47,083 bases of DNA, taken from positions 1 to 47,083 of the forward strand of contig JAFVXE010000022.1 in the NCBI GenBank assembly GCA_017501255.1, read 5' to 3'. This document shows, piece after piece, positions 25,822 to 34,012 of this stretch. Below the pieces are notes generated by a model. That model had not been told where the DNA came from. It saw nothing but the letters and a program-made list of their open reading frames with translations, and searched no databases. A program made the position numbers and the translations under genes. Source of the stretch: Clostridia bacterium. Its GTDB lineage: Bacteria > Bacillota > Clostridia > Christensenellales > Aristaeellaceae. Position 1 is the stretch's first letter; each line of letters starts with the position of its first letter.

Positions 25822-28800
25822 CTATACCGGAATCGCTGAACCATATGCCTTTACCGGTTTGCCCTGCTTGTCGAACTCGGTGGTGTAGCGCACCTTGAAC
25901 AGAACCCGGGCAGGGGTCAAAGGCAGAACCGCTTCCAATTGTTTTGCGCCAGCTTCGATCTGCCGGTGCATCTCCCGGTACTGGTCAGCCACATCCTGCG
26001 GGAAGATGCCCATCTCGATGGCAGGTTCAGGATAGTTGGTCACCAGTTCCGGCAGGCCCAGATCCCGCTTGCAGCGGAAGCAAGGCCGCATTTCCCGGGT
26101 TGCCACATCATATTCCCAATAATAGATATTCGCTTGCTCGCTGGCTGCCCGGAACAGGTTTTCACGATGGGCAATCTCCGCCACCGCTTCCTTCTCACGG
26201 GTGATGTTGCGGATGCGTTCGTAGAAGAGATAGTTATCCTTGCTGCGGCCGATCACCCGCACCGAACTGCGGATGCAGGTACGCTCGCACTGGCTGGCAG
26301 TGTAATTGCGCCAGGTTTCGCTTTCTTCCTCCTCGCCGGTGGTAATGGCACGCTCCAGCATATCCACGTACAGCTGACGGTTGGCATCGTCAAACAAAGT
26401 GAGCGCGTCCCGACGGATCAAATCCTGCTCGCTGACAGAACAGCCAATCTCCTGCAAATACTTGGGATTGACCCGGAGCATTTCCACCTGACCGCTGTGG
26501 TAGTCAAAGATGGCAGCGCCGCCCACATAGTTGCTGAAGATCAGTGTCTCCTGAGATTCAGGATTCCAGAAGTCTTCTGCATTCATGGTTTCAATCAGCC
26601 GCATGGAGGGACGGGTCTCCCCAAGGGTGGAGCGCCCCAGCAGGGTGGTGAAATCCCCTTCGGGCATAGGACGGGCGTAGAGGAAGCCCTGAATATAGTT
26701 GCAACCGATGCTCTTGAGATAATCGGCCTGCTGCATACTTTCCACGCCTTCGGCAATCACCGGCAGGCTGAGCCACTTGGCCATGCGCACAATGGAACTG
26801 AGAATGGTTCCGCTGCGCCCGGACTGCATGGCAGTGGTCAAAAAACGCATATCCAGCTTGAGAATGTCCAGATCAATATCCTTGAGCACATTCAGGGAGG
26901 AATAGCCGCTGCCAAAGTCGTCCATTTCCACCACATAGCCCCGCTGATGCAGCTGCTCGATCACCTTGGAGGCGTGCTGATTATCGCCCACCACCGCCGT
27001 TTCGGTAATCTCCACGCACACCAATTCCACCGGCACATTGTAGCGCTGGCGAACGTTTTCCAGCTGCTCCACAAAATCATGCTGATAGATATCGTAGCGG
27101 GTCAGGTTGACGGAAATGGGCACCGTATTCAAGCCCTGATCCAGCCGCATCCGCTGGAAGCGGCACACCTGATCGAACACATAGAAGTCCAGCCGGGTGA
27201 TAAAGCCGTTCTTTTCAAAGATCGGGATGAACACACCGGGCGAGATGAGGCCATGCTCGGGATGCAACCAGCGAACCAGCGCCTCTGCGCCGATCAATTC
27301 GCCGGTGGAATGATCGTACTGGGGCTGATAGTACACCACAAAATGCCGCTCTGCCAAAGCGGTGTTCATCATGCCCACGATTTCCTGCTCGCCCAGCATA
27401 GCGCTGCGGAGATCCTCAGAGTAGTAGTTGAACTTGGTTACATAGCTGCCCTTGATGGTGGACTGGGCCAGAATGGCCCGATCCAGCATGGCATCTGCGG
27501 AAAGATTCCGATCATTGATCAGATAGATGCCCACATTGCTGACAATCTCATAGCTGAGATCATACTGTTCAACAGCCCGCAGGTATTGATTGATAAAGGT
27601 CTCCAGTTTTTCTCCGCTGCGGTTGAGCAGCAGGGCGAACTGATCCGAACCGATACGGCAGGCTGCCTCCTGCGGACGGATATAGGAAGACAGGCCGTTG
27701 GCGATATAGCAAAGCAGCCGGTCGCCCTCGCTGACGCCAAAGCGGTCATTGATGGCCTTGAATTTGAGAATGTCGAAATACACCATGGCAAACCCGCCGC
27801 TGCACACCTCGTCCGGGTGCTCGGCAAGGATTTTCTCCACCGTGCGGACAAAGGCGCTGTGACTGAGCAGGCCCGTCAACTCATCATATTCCGAAAGATG
27901 GCGAAGCTGACGGGCAGAATGCAGCTCGTCATTCACATCGGTCAGGGTGATGGACAACTCCTTGCCCTCCCCTGCGGAGATGAAGCCAATGCGGAACCAA
28001 CGCCACATCCCGCTGGCATTTTTCAGCAGATATTCAGAAAAATCCACGCCCACGGTTTTGCTCATCCGGAGAAAATCCATCTGCAAACGCTGGACGGTTT
28101 CCGGCTGGGCAATTCGCTGCTCGTGAAGCACATCCCACAGATTGTACCCTTCAAATGAAACCTGGAACACTTCCCGCATTTCAGGGGGATAGATAAAGCG
28201 CTTTTCCTGCGGGTTGTAACGAATCAGCATATGCTGCTGGCAGGTTTCGGGACGAACCTCCGCCTCCTCCGGCCCGGGCATGACCATGTTCTCTTCGTAG
28301 AACAGGTAGCCATTGCCGCCGCGGCGCTTGGCGCAATACATGGCCACATCCGCCTTGCGGTACAGTTCTTCAAAGGTGGTGCCATCCTTGGGGCTTAACG
28401 CCACGCCCATGCTGGTGCTCAGCTGCAGGCCTTCCGGGGAATCCTCCAGCACAGCCTTGTGCACATGGCGCACCGTCCGCTGTATGGATTCATTCTCCTG
28501 CGGATTGTAGATGCAAATGATGAATTCGTCGCCGCCAATACGGGCAATCAGGTCCTCCGGCTGCAAACCCGCCGCCAGTTGATCTGCAATCCGGGTCAGC
28601 AGGGCATCCCCCGCCAGATGACCGTAGGTATCGTTGAAACGCTTGAAACCGTCAATATCCAGCATCAGGAACGCATAGGCATGACCATCCGCCGTCAGTT
28701 TCTCCATGGCATGAATGAGACCGTTGCGGTTGAGGGCATGGGTCAGGGGATCGGTTTCGGAACGGTCCACCAAAAGCGCCAGTTCCCGCTTTTCGTTATC

Positions 28801-29214
28801 CACCCGCATAAAGCGGATTTGCAGCGTTTTCTCGCCATTCCGGAATGCGGAGGCGCAGCTTAAGCAAATCCAGCTTTCCTGAGTGTCCGTCGCCACACGC
28901 ATTTCAAACAGGCAGGGAGCACCGTTTTTTTCAATGGCTCGCTGCTCCAGCGTCTGGAAGAATGCCTGGGTTTTTGGCTGGTATTCCGGTGTAACCGGCC
29001 AAGTGGAGGGGGCATGGCACAAGGCCTCCAACTGCTGAGGCACCTGTATCCCGAAACTGTCTGTCAAACCACCCTGCGTATACAGCAGTCTGCCATCCGC
29101 CAGGGCATATTCGCACACAAAGAAATCCCGTTCCTCAAAGGTGTACGGACTGACAAAATCCCCTGATATGGACGTTATGTCCATCCGCCTGATAACATCC
29201 TCAAGTCTATTCAT
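25822..29214 (-). CDS. Cyclic-di-GMP signalling protein with two GGDEF domains and one EAL domain
   Basis: About 1130 residues and no membrane segment. The order is an N-terminal sensor-like region (to about 140), GGDEF1 (LTHALNRNGL to RIGGDEF), a PAS-like region, GGDEF2 (degenerate, RIGSDQF), EAL, and a PAS-like region at the end. GGDEF1 has the catalytic motif but lacks the RxxD inhibitory site. GGDEF2 is probably inactive. The EAL domain looks intact: EALVRW, DDFGSGYSSL, ILKLDMRFL, AEGVES and YIQGFLYARPM. The protein could make and break cyclic-di-GMP. GTG/ATG choice: ATG 29214 follows GAGGG; the frame opens at 29235. It is a single gene with a consensus promoter. Confidence 0.9.
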   Translation of the reverse strand: MNRLEDVIRRMDITSISGDFVSPYTFEERDFFVCEYALADGRLLYTQGGLTDSFGIQVPQQLEALCHAPSTWPVTPEYQPKTQAFFQTLEQRAIEKNGAPCLFEMRVATDTQESWICLSCASAFRNGEKTLQIRFMRVDNEKRELALLVDRSETDPLTHALNRNGLIHAMEKLTADGHAYAFLMLDIDGFKRFNDTYGHLAGDALLTRIADQLAAGLQPEDLIARIGGDEFIICIYNPQENESIQRTVRHVHKAVLEDSPEGLQLSTSMGVALSPKDGTTFEELYRKADVAMYCAKRRGGNGYLFYEENMVMPGPEEAEVRPETCQQHMLIRYNPQEKRFIYPPEMREVFQVSFEGYNLWDVLHEQRIAQPETVQRLQMDFLRMSKTVGVDFSEYLLKNASGMWRWFRIGFISAGEGKELSITLTDVNDELHSARQLRHLSEYDELTGLLSHSAFVRTVEKILAEHPDEVCSGGFAMVYFDILKFKAINDRFGVSEGDRLLCYIANGLSSYIRPQEAACRIGSDQFALLLNRSGEKLETFINQYLRAVEQYDLSYEIVSNVGIYLINDRNLSADAMLDRAILAQSTIKGSYVTKFNYYSEDLRSAMLGEQEIVGMMNTALAERHFVVYYQPQYDHSTGELIGAEALVRWLHPEHGLISPGVFIPIFEKNGFITRLDFYVFDQVCRFQRMRLDQGLNTVPISVNLTRYDIYQHDFVEQLENVRQRYNVPVELVCVEITETAVVGDNQHASKVIEQLHQRGYVVEMDDFGSGYSSLNVLKDIDLDILKLDMRFLTTAMQSGRSGTILSSIVRMAKWLSLPVIAEGVESMQQADYLKSIGCNYIQGFLYARPMPEGDFTTLLGRSTLGETRPSMRLIETMNAEDFWNPESQETLIFSNYVGGAAIFDYHSGQVEMLRVNPKYLQEIGCSVSEQDLIRRDALTLFDDANRQLYVDMLERAITTGEEEESETWRNYTASQCERTCIRSSVRVIGRSKDNYLFYERIRNITREKEAVAEIAHRENLFRAASEQANIYYWEYDVATREMRPCFRCKRDLGLPELVTNYPEPAIEMGIFPQDVADQYREMHRQIEAGAKQLEAVLPLTPARVLFKVRYTTEFDKQGKPVKAYGSAIPV

Positions 29215-29261
29215 AACCAAACCCTCATGGCGCACTGCTACATTGTTACGCTATATGTATG

Positions 29262-29290
29262 ATTATACCACACCACAAATAGCAGCGCAA
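29262..29290 (-). promoter_or_regulatory. Promoter of the GGDEF/EAL gene
   Basis: Minus strand TTGCGC (29285-29290), a 17-base spacer, then a perfect TATAAT (29262-29267), about 48 bases ahead of the start. Confidence 0.8.
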
Positions 29291-29407
29291 GAGTTATACA
29301 CAAAAAGAGAGAACCGTTTTGCGGGCTTATTGCGCATCGTGTTCTCTATATGATATTACATATATATGCCGTTTTGGGTGTATGCTGAGAAACCGGTTTT
29401 TTCTCGG

Positions 29408-29875
29408 TCAATCAATCACCAGCTGTCCCATGGAAGGCTGTTTTGTAACCATTTCGCCCAAGGCATTTGCCCATTTTTCAGTAAAGAAGCTGAAATAGGA
29501 AAGCTGTTCCTTCTTTCTGCGGCGCTGCAGGCCTGGCCAGAAGCCCCAAATGGTAGAGGGAATTCCCATCAAAATCAGATACATGGGCCCCAGCAGCAGC
29601 GACTGTATGGTGTGACCATATTCATGCACCAACAGGCGGTCAGCCAGTTGCTGGCGGCTCATTGTTTCCTTCACACGGTCATAGTAAGGCAGGTCGTCCG
29701 TTACGAACACAAAAAGCCCCAGTGAAACACTGGCTTTGTTTTCCCAGCGGGTTACCACTGCGCCATGATACCAGAAATGCGGACAGCGAAGGTATACCAG
29801 AAAATGCAAAAAGCCCAGCACTGTCTGCAAAACACCCCATGTACACTGCACCAGCACATACATTGCTTTCTTCAT
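29408..29875 (-). CDS. Membrane protein with HEYGH zinc-site motif
   Basis: A 155-residue protein with a hydrophobic N-terminus (to about residue 30), a second hydrophobic segment after the motif, and a HExxH-type sequence at LLVHEYGHTIQS (84-88 of the motif). Downstream Glu/Asn residues (TEKWANALGE) could supply a third metal ligand. This fits a small membrane-embedded metalloprotease-like protein, but no characterised relative is recognised. Its ATG overlaps the upstream SDR stop (ATGA), so they are translated together. Start at 29875. Confidence 0.6.
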   Translation of the reverse strand: MKKAMYVLVQCTWGVLQTVLGFLHFLVYLRCPHFWYHGAVVTRWENKASVSLGLFVFVTDDLPYYDRVKETMSRQQLADRLLVHEYGHTIQSLLLGPMYLILMGIPSTIWGFWPGLQRRRKKEQLSYFSFFTEKWANALGEMVTKQPSMGQLVID

Positions 29876-30594
29876 CTGTGCATCGCTCCCTCTTCAAGCT
29901 GCCACCCATGATCACCATGATACACCATCAGCCGGGTCATGCCGCCGTCAATACAAATGTTCTCGCCCGTGATAAACCCTGCTTTTTCCGAGCAGAGAAA
30001 CAGCACCATGTGAGCAATATCCCGGGGATCCCCCACACGCCCGGCAGGCTGCTGGGCAGCATCCGGCCCTTCATAAACGATGTAATCATTATCAATCCAA
30101 CCGGGAGAGATGGAGTTGACCCGTACCCGCCCAGCCAGACTGACCGCCAGCGCATGAGTCAGCGCATGAATGCCGCCTTTGGCAGCGGTGTAACTTTCCG
30201 TCTGAGGCTGACTCATCCGGTCACGGCTGGAGGAAATGTTGATGATGCTGGCCCCCTGCGAAAAATACGGCGCAAACAGCTTGCTCAGGTAGAAAGGTGC
30301 CGTGACACCCACCCGCTGGGCATATTCAAATTCCTCATAGGTGCACTGGTCAATGCCCTTGAACAGCGGCGCTGCATTGTTGATCAGGCAATCCACCCGG
30401 CCATAATCAGCGACCACCTTGGCGGCGAAGGCTTCCAGTGTGGCTTTATCCGCCAGATCTCCGGTGAAATAGTCATTCTCCTGCACATCAATCACGCAAA
30501 CCGTTGCCCCGGCTTCCCGGAACATATCGCAGATGCACTTGCCAATGCCCTGCACACCGCCGGTGACCACCACCACTTTATTCTGAAATTCCAT
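29872..30594 (-). CDS. SDR family oxidoreductase
   Basis: A classical short-chain dehydrogenase of 240 residues: TGGVQGIG for the cofactor, NNAA, the catalytic Ser region NISSSRD, and YTAAK with Tyr and Lys. The C-terminal ENICIDGGMTRLM segment is typical of the family. Asp in VIDVQEND suggests NAD preference over NADP. The partner gene is a HEYGH membrane protein, an unusual combination. The start at 30594 has GGAGA upstream. Substrate unknown. Confidence 0.88.
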   Translation of the reverse strand: MEFQNKVVVVTGGVQGIGKCICDMFREAGATVCVIDVQENDYFTGDLADKATLEAFAAKVVADYGRVDCLINNAAPLFKGIDQCTYEEFEYAQRVGVTAPFYLSKLFAPYFSQGASIINISSSRDRMSQPQTESYTAAKGGIHALTHALAVSLAGRVRVNSISPGWIDNDYIVYEGPDAAQQPAGRVGDPRDIAHMVLFLCSEKAGFITGENICIDGGMTRLMVYHGDHGWQLEEGAMHR

Positions 30595-30646
30595 GGATTG
30601 CTCTCCTTCCCCGGCGGCATTTCACATCGCCGACTCTGATAGCATC

Positions 30647-30675
30647 ATTATAGCAAAGGCGCAAAACCCATGCAA
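30647..30675 (-). promoter_or_regulatory. Promoter of the SDR-HEYGH operon
   Basis: Minus strand TTGCAT (30670-30675), 17 bases, perfect TATAAT (30647-30652). It sits directly after the aquaporin terminator. Confidence 0.8.
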
Positions 30676-30677
30676 TG

Positions 30678-30716
30678 CAAAACGCCCCGCACCTTCCCAA
30701 AGGAAGATGCAGGGCG
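30678..30716 (-). terminator. Terminator of the aquaporin gene
   Basis: A 15-base stem with two G-U pairs (CGCCCTGCATCTTCC with GGAAGGTGCGGGGCG on the minus strand), loop of about 4, followed by TTTT. Confidence 0.85.
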
Positions 30717-30738
30717 CAAATCGTTATGCGGTTATTCC

Positions 30739-31398
30739 TCAGGCCTTCTTGTTGGAAGCCAGGAAGTTGTACACAACAGCAGCCAGCACGCCGCCCACCA
30801 GGGGAGCAACGATGAAGACCCACACGTTGGCCAGCGCTTCGCCGCCAACCAGCAGGGCGGGGCCAAAGCTGCGGGCGGGGTTCACGGAGGTGCCGGTGAA
30901 GGAGATGCCAAGGATGTGCACCAGCGTCAGGCTCAGACCGATCACGATGCCAGCCACAGCGCTGTTGCTATCCTTGGAGGTAACGCCCATGATGGAGATG
31001 ACGAACACGAAGGTCAGGATCACTTCCACGATCAGGGACAGCACCACATTGTTATTGTACAGGCCGTTGGCGCCCAGACCAGTGCCGGGGGCCAGCAGGT
31101 TCAGCACCACAGCGCCCAGGGTAGCGCCGATGAACTGAGCCACAACGTAGCCGATGAAATCCTTGGTGGACAGCTTCTTGCTGACCCACATAGCGATGGA
31201 CACGGCGGGGTTGATGTGGCAGCCGGAGATGTTGCCGATGGAGTAAGCCATGGCCACGATCACCAGACCGAAAGCCAGAGCGGTGAGCAGGTAGCCGCCA
31301 GTCACATCGCAGCCAACCACAGCAGCGGTGCCGCAGGCGAACAGAACCAGCACGAAGGTACCGATGAGTTCCGCAATATACTTCTTGATAGCGTTCAT
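30739..31398 (-). CDS. Aquaporin, water-selective AqpZ-like
   Basis: A 219-residue MIP channel with six helices and two NPA motifs (63-65 and 173-175). The selectivity filter residues Phe43, His161, Thr170 and Arg176 match the spacing and identity of AqpZ (F43, H174, T183, R189), which points to water rather than glycerol. The start at 31398 follows GGAGG. A hairpin and a good promoter lie upstream. It is a single-gene unit with its own terminator. Confidence 0.93.
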   Translation of the reverse strand: MNAIKKYIAELIGTFVLVLFACGTAAVVGCDVTGGYLLTALAFGLVIVAMAYSIGNISGCHINPAVSIAMWVSKKLSTKDFIGYVVAQFIGATLGAVVLNLLAPGTGLGANGLYNNNVVLSLIVEVILTFVFVISIMGVTSKDSNSAVAGIVIGLSLTLVHILGISFTGTSVNPARSFGPALLVGGEALANVWVFIVAPLVGGVLAAVVYNFLASNKKA

Positions 31399-31423
31399 GA
31401 TGAGTCCTCCTCAAAGAATATCA

Positions 31424-31453
31424 GAGAAAAGCGGGAGGGTTCCTGCTTTTCTC
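31424..31453 (-). promoter_or_regulatory. 5' leader hairpin of the aquaporin gene
   Basis: On the minus strand GAGAAAAGCAGG pairs with CCCGCTTTTCTC apart from an inner mismatch, between the promoter and the ribosome binding site. It may stabilise the mRNA or act as an attenuator. No riboswitch family is recognised. Confidence 0.5.
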
Positions 31454-31462
31454 ACGAGGAAG

Positions 31463-31491
31463 AATATACCACTTTGTTCGGGAAAAATCAA
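31463..31491 (-). promoter_or_regulatory. Promoter of the aquaporin gene
   Basis: Minus strand TTGATT (31486-31491), 17 bases, TATATT (31463-31468). Confidence 0.72.
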
Positions 31492-31575
31492 GAAAAACGC
31501 ACTGGAAAGCTGATGCGGTACAAGGTGCTCGCTGTGCTTGCAGGAAAGCGCTGCGGCGTAAGGATTGTGGTCACC

Positions 31576-31615
31576 GCCCCCACCCGGCAGGGAGATGATC
31601 CCCCTGCCCCCCACT
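31576..31615 (-). repeat. Interspersed repeat copy 2
   Basis: A 40-base segment very similar to 15682-15720 (GGCAGGGAG core, then CCCCCTGC and CCACT). It lies just beyond the ACT-MBL stop, where its hairpin could act as a weak terminator. Confidence 0.65.
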
Positions 31616-31645
31616 TTTTCAGCGACCAACACCCGATGATGCTCA

Positions 31646-33082
31646 TTATATATTCACCACATAATCCTTCTTAAAGCCATGAGCGCCAAAAATCTGCCAC
31701 TGTCCTACACCCAGCCTTTGCATAACTGCCTTTCGCTCCTCTGCGCACAGCTTCGGATTGCTGTCAACGGAGGTCATCAGGATGGGCGCATATTGATTGT
31801 AAGCCGCCTGTTCCGGTGTCAGACCGTGGATGTTCACATAAATATCACCGGTGAAGGCAAGATGATGCTCATAATCAATCAAAACAATCTCTCCGGGCAG
31901 GTGCCCTCCCTTTCCTTCATACACCTCAAAATGCAGCTCTTCAAAATCAAAGTAGCCAATGGGCGTCAATGGCGCATGAAGCGTCTCGATTTCTTTCCAT
32001 TGAACATGGAGCTTATCCGGATGAACCGCCCTGTAGGATGTGAGAATCTTGCAGATGTTGATATACGGCTTATGCAAGGGGTTCTGCTCCCGATATCCGT
32101 CCTGCTTGTTGTATTCCCGCTTCAGGCAATCAGCCGTTCTGGAACTGGCAATAATCTCATCAAACATCGGCAGCAGCCCGCAATGATCCACATCCGCATG
32201 GGTGACGAGAATGGTTTTTTGCATTTCATCAAATGCAGGCACCACTCTTTTGAACACCTGATGCATTTCACTCTGGTAACAAGCATAACCGCTGTCCACA
32301 AACAGAACCTTTTGTCCGCTTTTGATAATGATGGTATTGCTGCCGCAGGGCGGTTCAATCAGGATGATTTCTGTTTGATCCGTCACCTGATGCGTACTGA
32401 TTCTGGGCACGAATGCCTCGCCTCTGGAAGCCCCCAGCAGTTCGGCAAACTTGCTGATGCTGTCAAAGGTTCTGTAAGGAGACAGCCCATGCTCATCCAA
32501 GGTCTGCATGGCCAGATTGACTTGCACCAGCAGCTCCTGCTGCACAGCATCCGGCAAACCCATGGTTTGCGCAAGACTGGCAACATAAGAAGTATAGAAG
32601 ATGCTGTTATCATAGACCTTTTCGGAACGGTTGTAGTCAATGACCCTTACCTTGCAGATTTTTTCTGCTTCGTTCAGAAAAGCAGCGATCTGTTCCGGGT
32701 CGTCCACATACAAGCCCATTTTGAAATATTGAACATCCGTTCCGTTCTCCTGCGAGCTGATATAGGAGATATTGATACGGAAATCATTGATCAGCCGGAG
32801 GACGCTGGTTACGCTGCCAGGCACATCCGGCAGGCAGAATTCCACCAGCACAACACTGGTCTTGGCTGTACTGCTGTGCAGATAGCCGATTTTTTCAAGC
32901 TCCACATCCGCTTTTTGCAGCTGTTCTTCGGTACCCTCCGCATCAATAAACAGCATATGGGAGTCAACCGCTTTATTATAGCTGACGCGAATAATGTTCA
33001 CACCCAATGCGGAAAAGCACTCGCTGGCTTTCAGAAATGCACCGATATGGTTCGGCATGGAAGTAACGTAAGATTTACGCAT
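31646..33082 (-). CDS. Double ACT domain plus metallo-beta-lactamase-fold protein
   Basis: About 478 residues. The first 150 form two tandem ACT-like domains (KSYVTSMPNHIGAFLKASE and VLVEFCLPDVPGSVTSVLR), which in other proteins bind amino acids. A helical linker leads to a metallo-beta-lactamase fold with THADVDHCG and FTGDIY as metal-site motifs. MBL-fold proteins hydrolyse esters, thioesters, nucleotides and other small molecules; the substrate is not known here. The GTG at 33091 is in frame, but ATG 33082 is better placed behind GGGGTG. It follows the MaoC-like gene by 39 bases, and an acyl-CoA link is plausible. Confidence 0.8.
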   Translation of the reverse strand: MRKSYVTSMPNHIGAFLKASECFSALGVNIIRVSYNKAVDSHMLFIDAEGTEEQLQKADVELEKIGYLHSSTAKTSVVLVEFCLPDVPGSVTSVLRLINDFRINISYISSQENGTDVQYFKMGLYVDDPEQIAAFLNEAEKICKVRVIDYNRSEKVYDNSIFYTSYVASLAQTMGLPDAVQQELLVQVNLAMQTLDEHGLSPYRTFDSISKFAELLGASRGEAFVPRISTHQVTDQTEIILIEPPCGSNTIIIKSGQKVLFVDSGYACYQSEMHQVFKRVVPAFDEMQKTILVTHADVDHCGLLPMFDEIIASSRTADCLKREYNKQDGYREQNPLHKPYINICKILTSYRAVHPDKLHVQWKEIETLHAPLTPIGYFDFEELHFEVYEGKGGHLPGEIVLIDYEHHLAFTGDIYVNIHGLTPEQAAYNQYAPILMTSVDSNPKLCAEERKAVMQRLGVGQWQIFGAHGFKKDYVVNI

Positions 33083-33121
33083 AACAGTCACCCCGCATTA
33101 TGAACATGATGCCGGCCGTTA

Positions 33122-33553
33122 TCATACAGGCCGGCACTTGACTATGGCTTCTGTGGCATCCGTCAGCACCACTTCGCCGTGTTGATTCCAGGCAGTAATG
33201 GACACTTCCACAACACCGTTTCTGGCATTGCGTTTCTCTTTCCTTGTGATTGTCGCCTTTCCTGTTAACACATCATCTGCATAAACCGGCTTCAGCCACT
33301 CAATCTTGGTGGATTTGCCTGCAAGCAATTCATTGCCGAAAAAATCAGCCTCCAGATACTTCGCCCAGACAGCCATAAAGGACATAACCCCCGGCGCAAT
33401 CAATTGGCCGAAATGAGTGTTTTTCGCATATGCTTCATCCATATGCAAGGGAATGGGATCGTAAAGGCGTGCAAAATCCAGCATCTTTTCCTTTTCAATC
33501 ACTACAGGCGCAATATCAAGCGCCATTCCGATTTCAATGTCATCAAAATACAT
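33122..33553 (-). CDS. MaoC-like hot-dog fold hydratase/thioesterase
   Basis: A 143-residue hot-dog protein with the MaoC pattern: FARLYDPIPLHMDEAYAKN (the Asp/His hydratase motif D-x4-H), LIAPGVMSF in the central helix and KIEWLKPVYADD late. MaoC-type enzymes hydrate trans-2-enoyl-CoA. It is in an operon with the ACT-MBL protein and lies near the acyl-CoA synthetase fusion. The frame extends to 33610, but the ATG at 33553 behind GAGAGG matches the usual N-terminus (MYFDDIEIGM). Confidence 0.85.
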   Translation of the reverse strand: MYFDDIEIGMALDIAPVVIEKEKMLDFARLYDPIPLHMDEAYAKNTHFGQLIAPGVMSFMAVWAKYLEADFFGNELLAGKSTKIEWLKPVYADDVLTGKATITRKEKRNARNGVVEVSITAWNQHGEVVLTDATEAIVKCRPV

Positions 33554-33649
33554 AGTGAACCTCTCAATCGCAACCGGCGCAATAAGGATGGAAATCACAG
33601 ATACAAACAAAGTGATAAAAAGAAGTCCTTTAGGACTTGGGAGGTCATC

Positions 33650-33675
33650 AAAAAACTCGCCTGCGGCGATTTTTT
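33650..33675. terminator. Terminator-like hairpin at the element's left end
   Basis: TCGCC and GGCGA around a TGC loop, with A's before and six T's after, so usable from both sides. Confidence 0.55.
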
Positions 33676-33894
33676 CGACGAGGCTTGCACCGTTTGCCTA
33701 CGAGCCTTCGGCTCGCCGGGCGGCAAACGGCGATAGGAACCCCTTGCTGCGCAAGGGTTCCGAAACCACCGGAATGGTGAGCAAAGCGAACCGAGGCGTG
33801 AGGACAGCGCAAAGTGCTCCCGCAGCGCCGAAGCCCAAAACCGACCGAAGGTTGGGTTTGGGCCGCAATGCACGCCGCTGGTTTCGGTTTGACA

Positions 33895-33918
33895 ATTGGA
33901 GGGGTGCACCCCTCCAAT
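33895..33918. repeat. Perfect 24-base palindrome
   Basis: Both halves of 12 bases are exact reverse complements, centred on GGGGTGCACCCC. It could be a protein-binding site or a hairpin. Confidence 0.85.
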
Positions 33919-34012
33919 ACCACCCGGGGTTCTTTGACAGTCTGAGAAGTCCTTTAGGACTTGGGAGGTTTCCCATCATCGTGGAAAACCTCCCAGGTGA
34001 TTCGTATTCCGT

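Larger units (their letters stand above)
33621..33969. repeat. Hairpin-rich element flanked by 25-base direct repeats
   Basis: An identical 25-base sequence, which contains the palindrome AAGTCCTTTAGGACTT, occurs at 33621-33645 and 33945-33969. Between the copies there is no gene but at least five hairpins: 33657-33669, an arm pair around 33700-33727, 33737-33762, a 14-base stem near 33835-33864 and the perfect palindrome at 33895-33918. It could be a small non-autonomous element, a structured RNA or a set of terminators. The 459-base gap 33554-34012 holds only this element. Confidence 0.75.

Noticed and set aside
25939..28158. 739-codon frame opposite the GGDEF/EAL gene
   Set aside because: Antisense of clear GGDEF and EAL motifs, no start signal.
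29387..29407. Terminator of the HEYGH gene
   Set aside because: GAGAAA/TTTCTC can pair, but the stem is short and no T-run follows.
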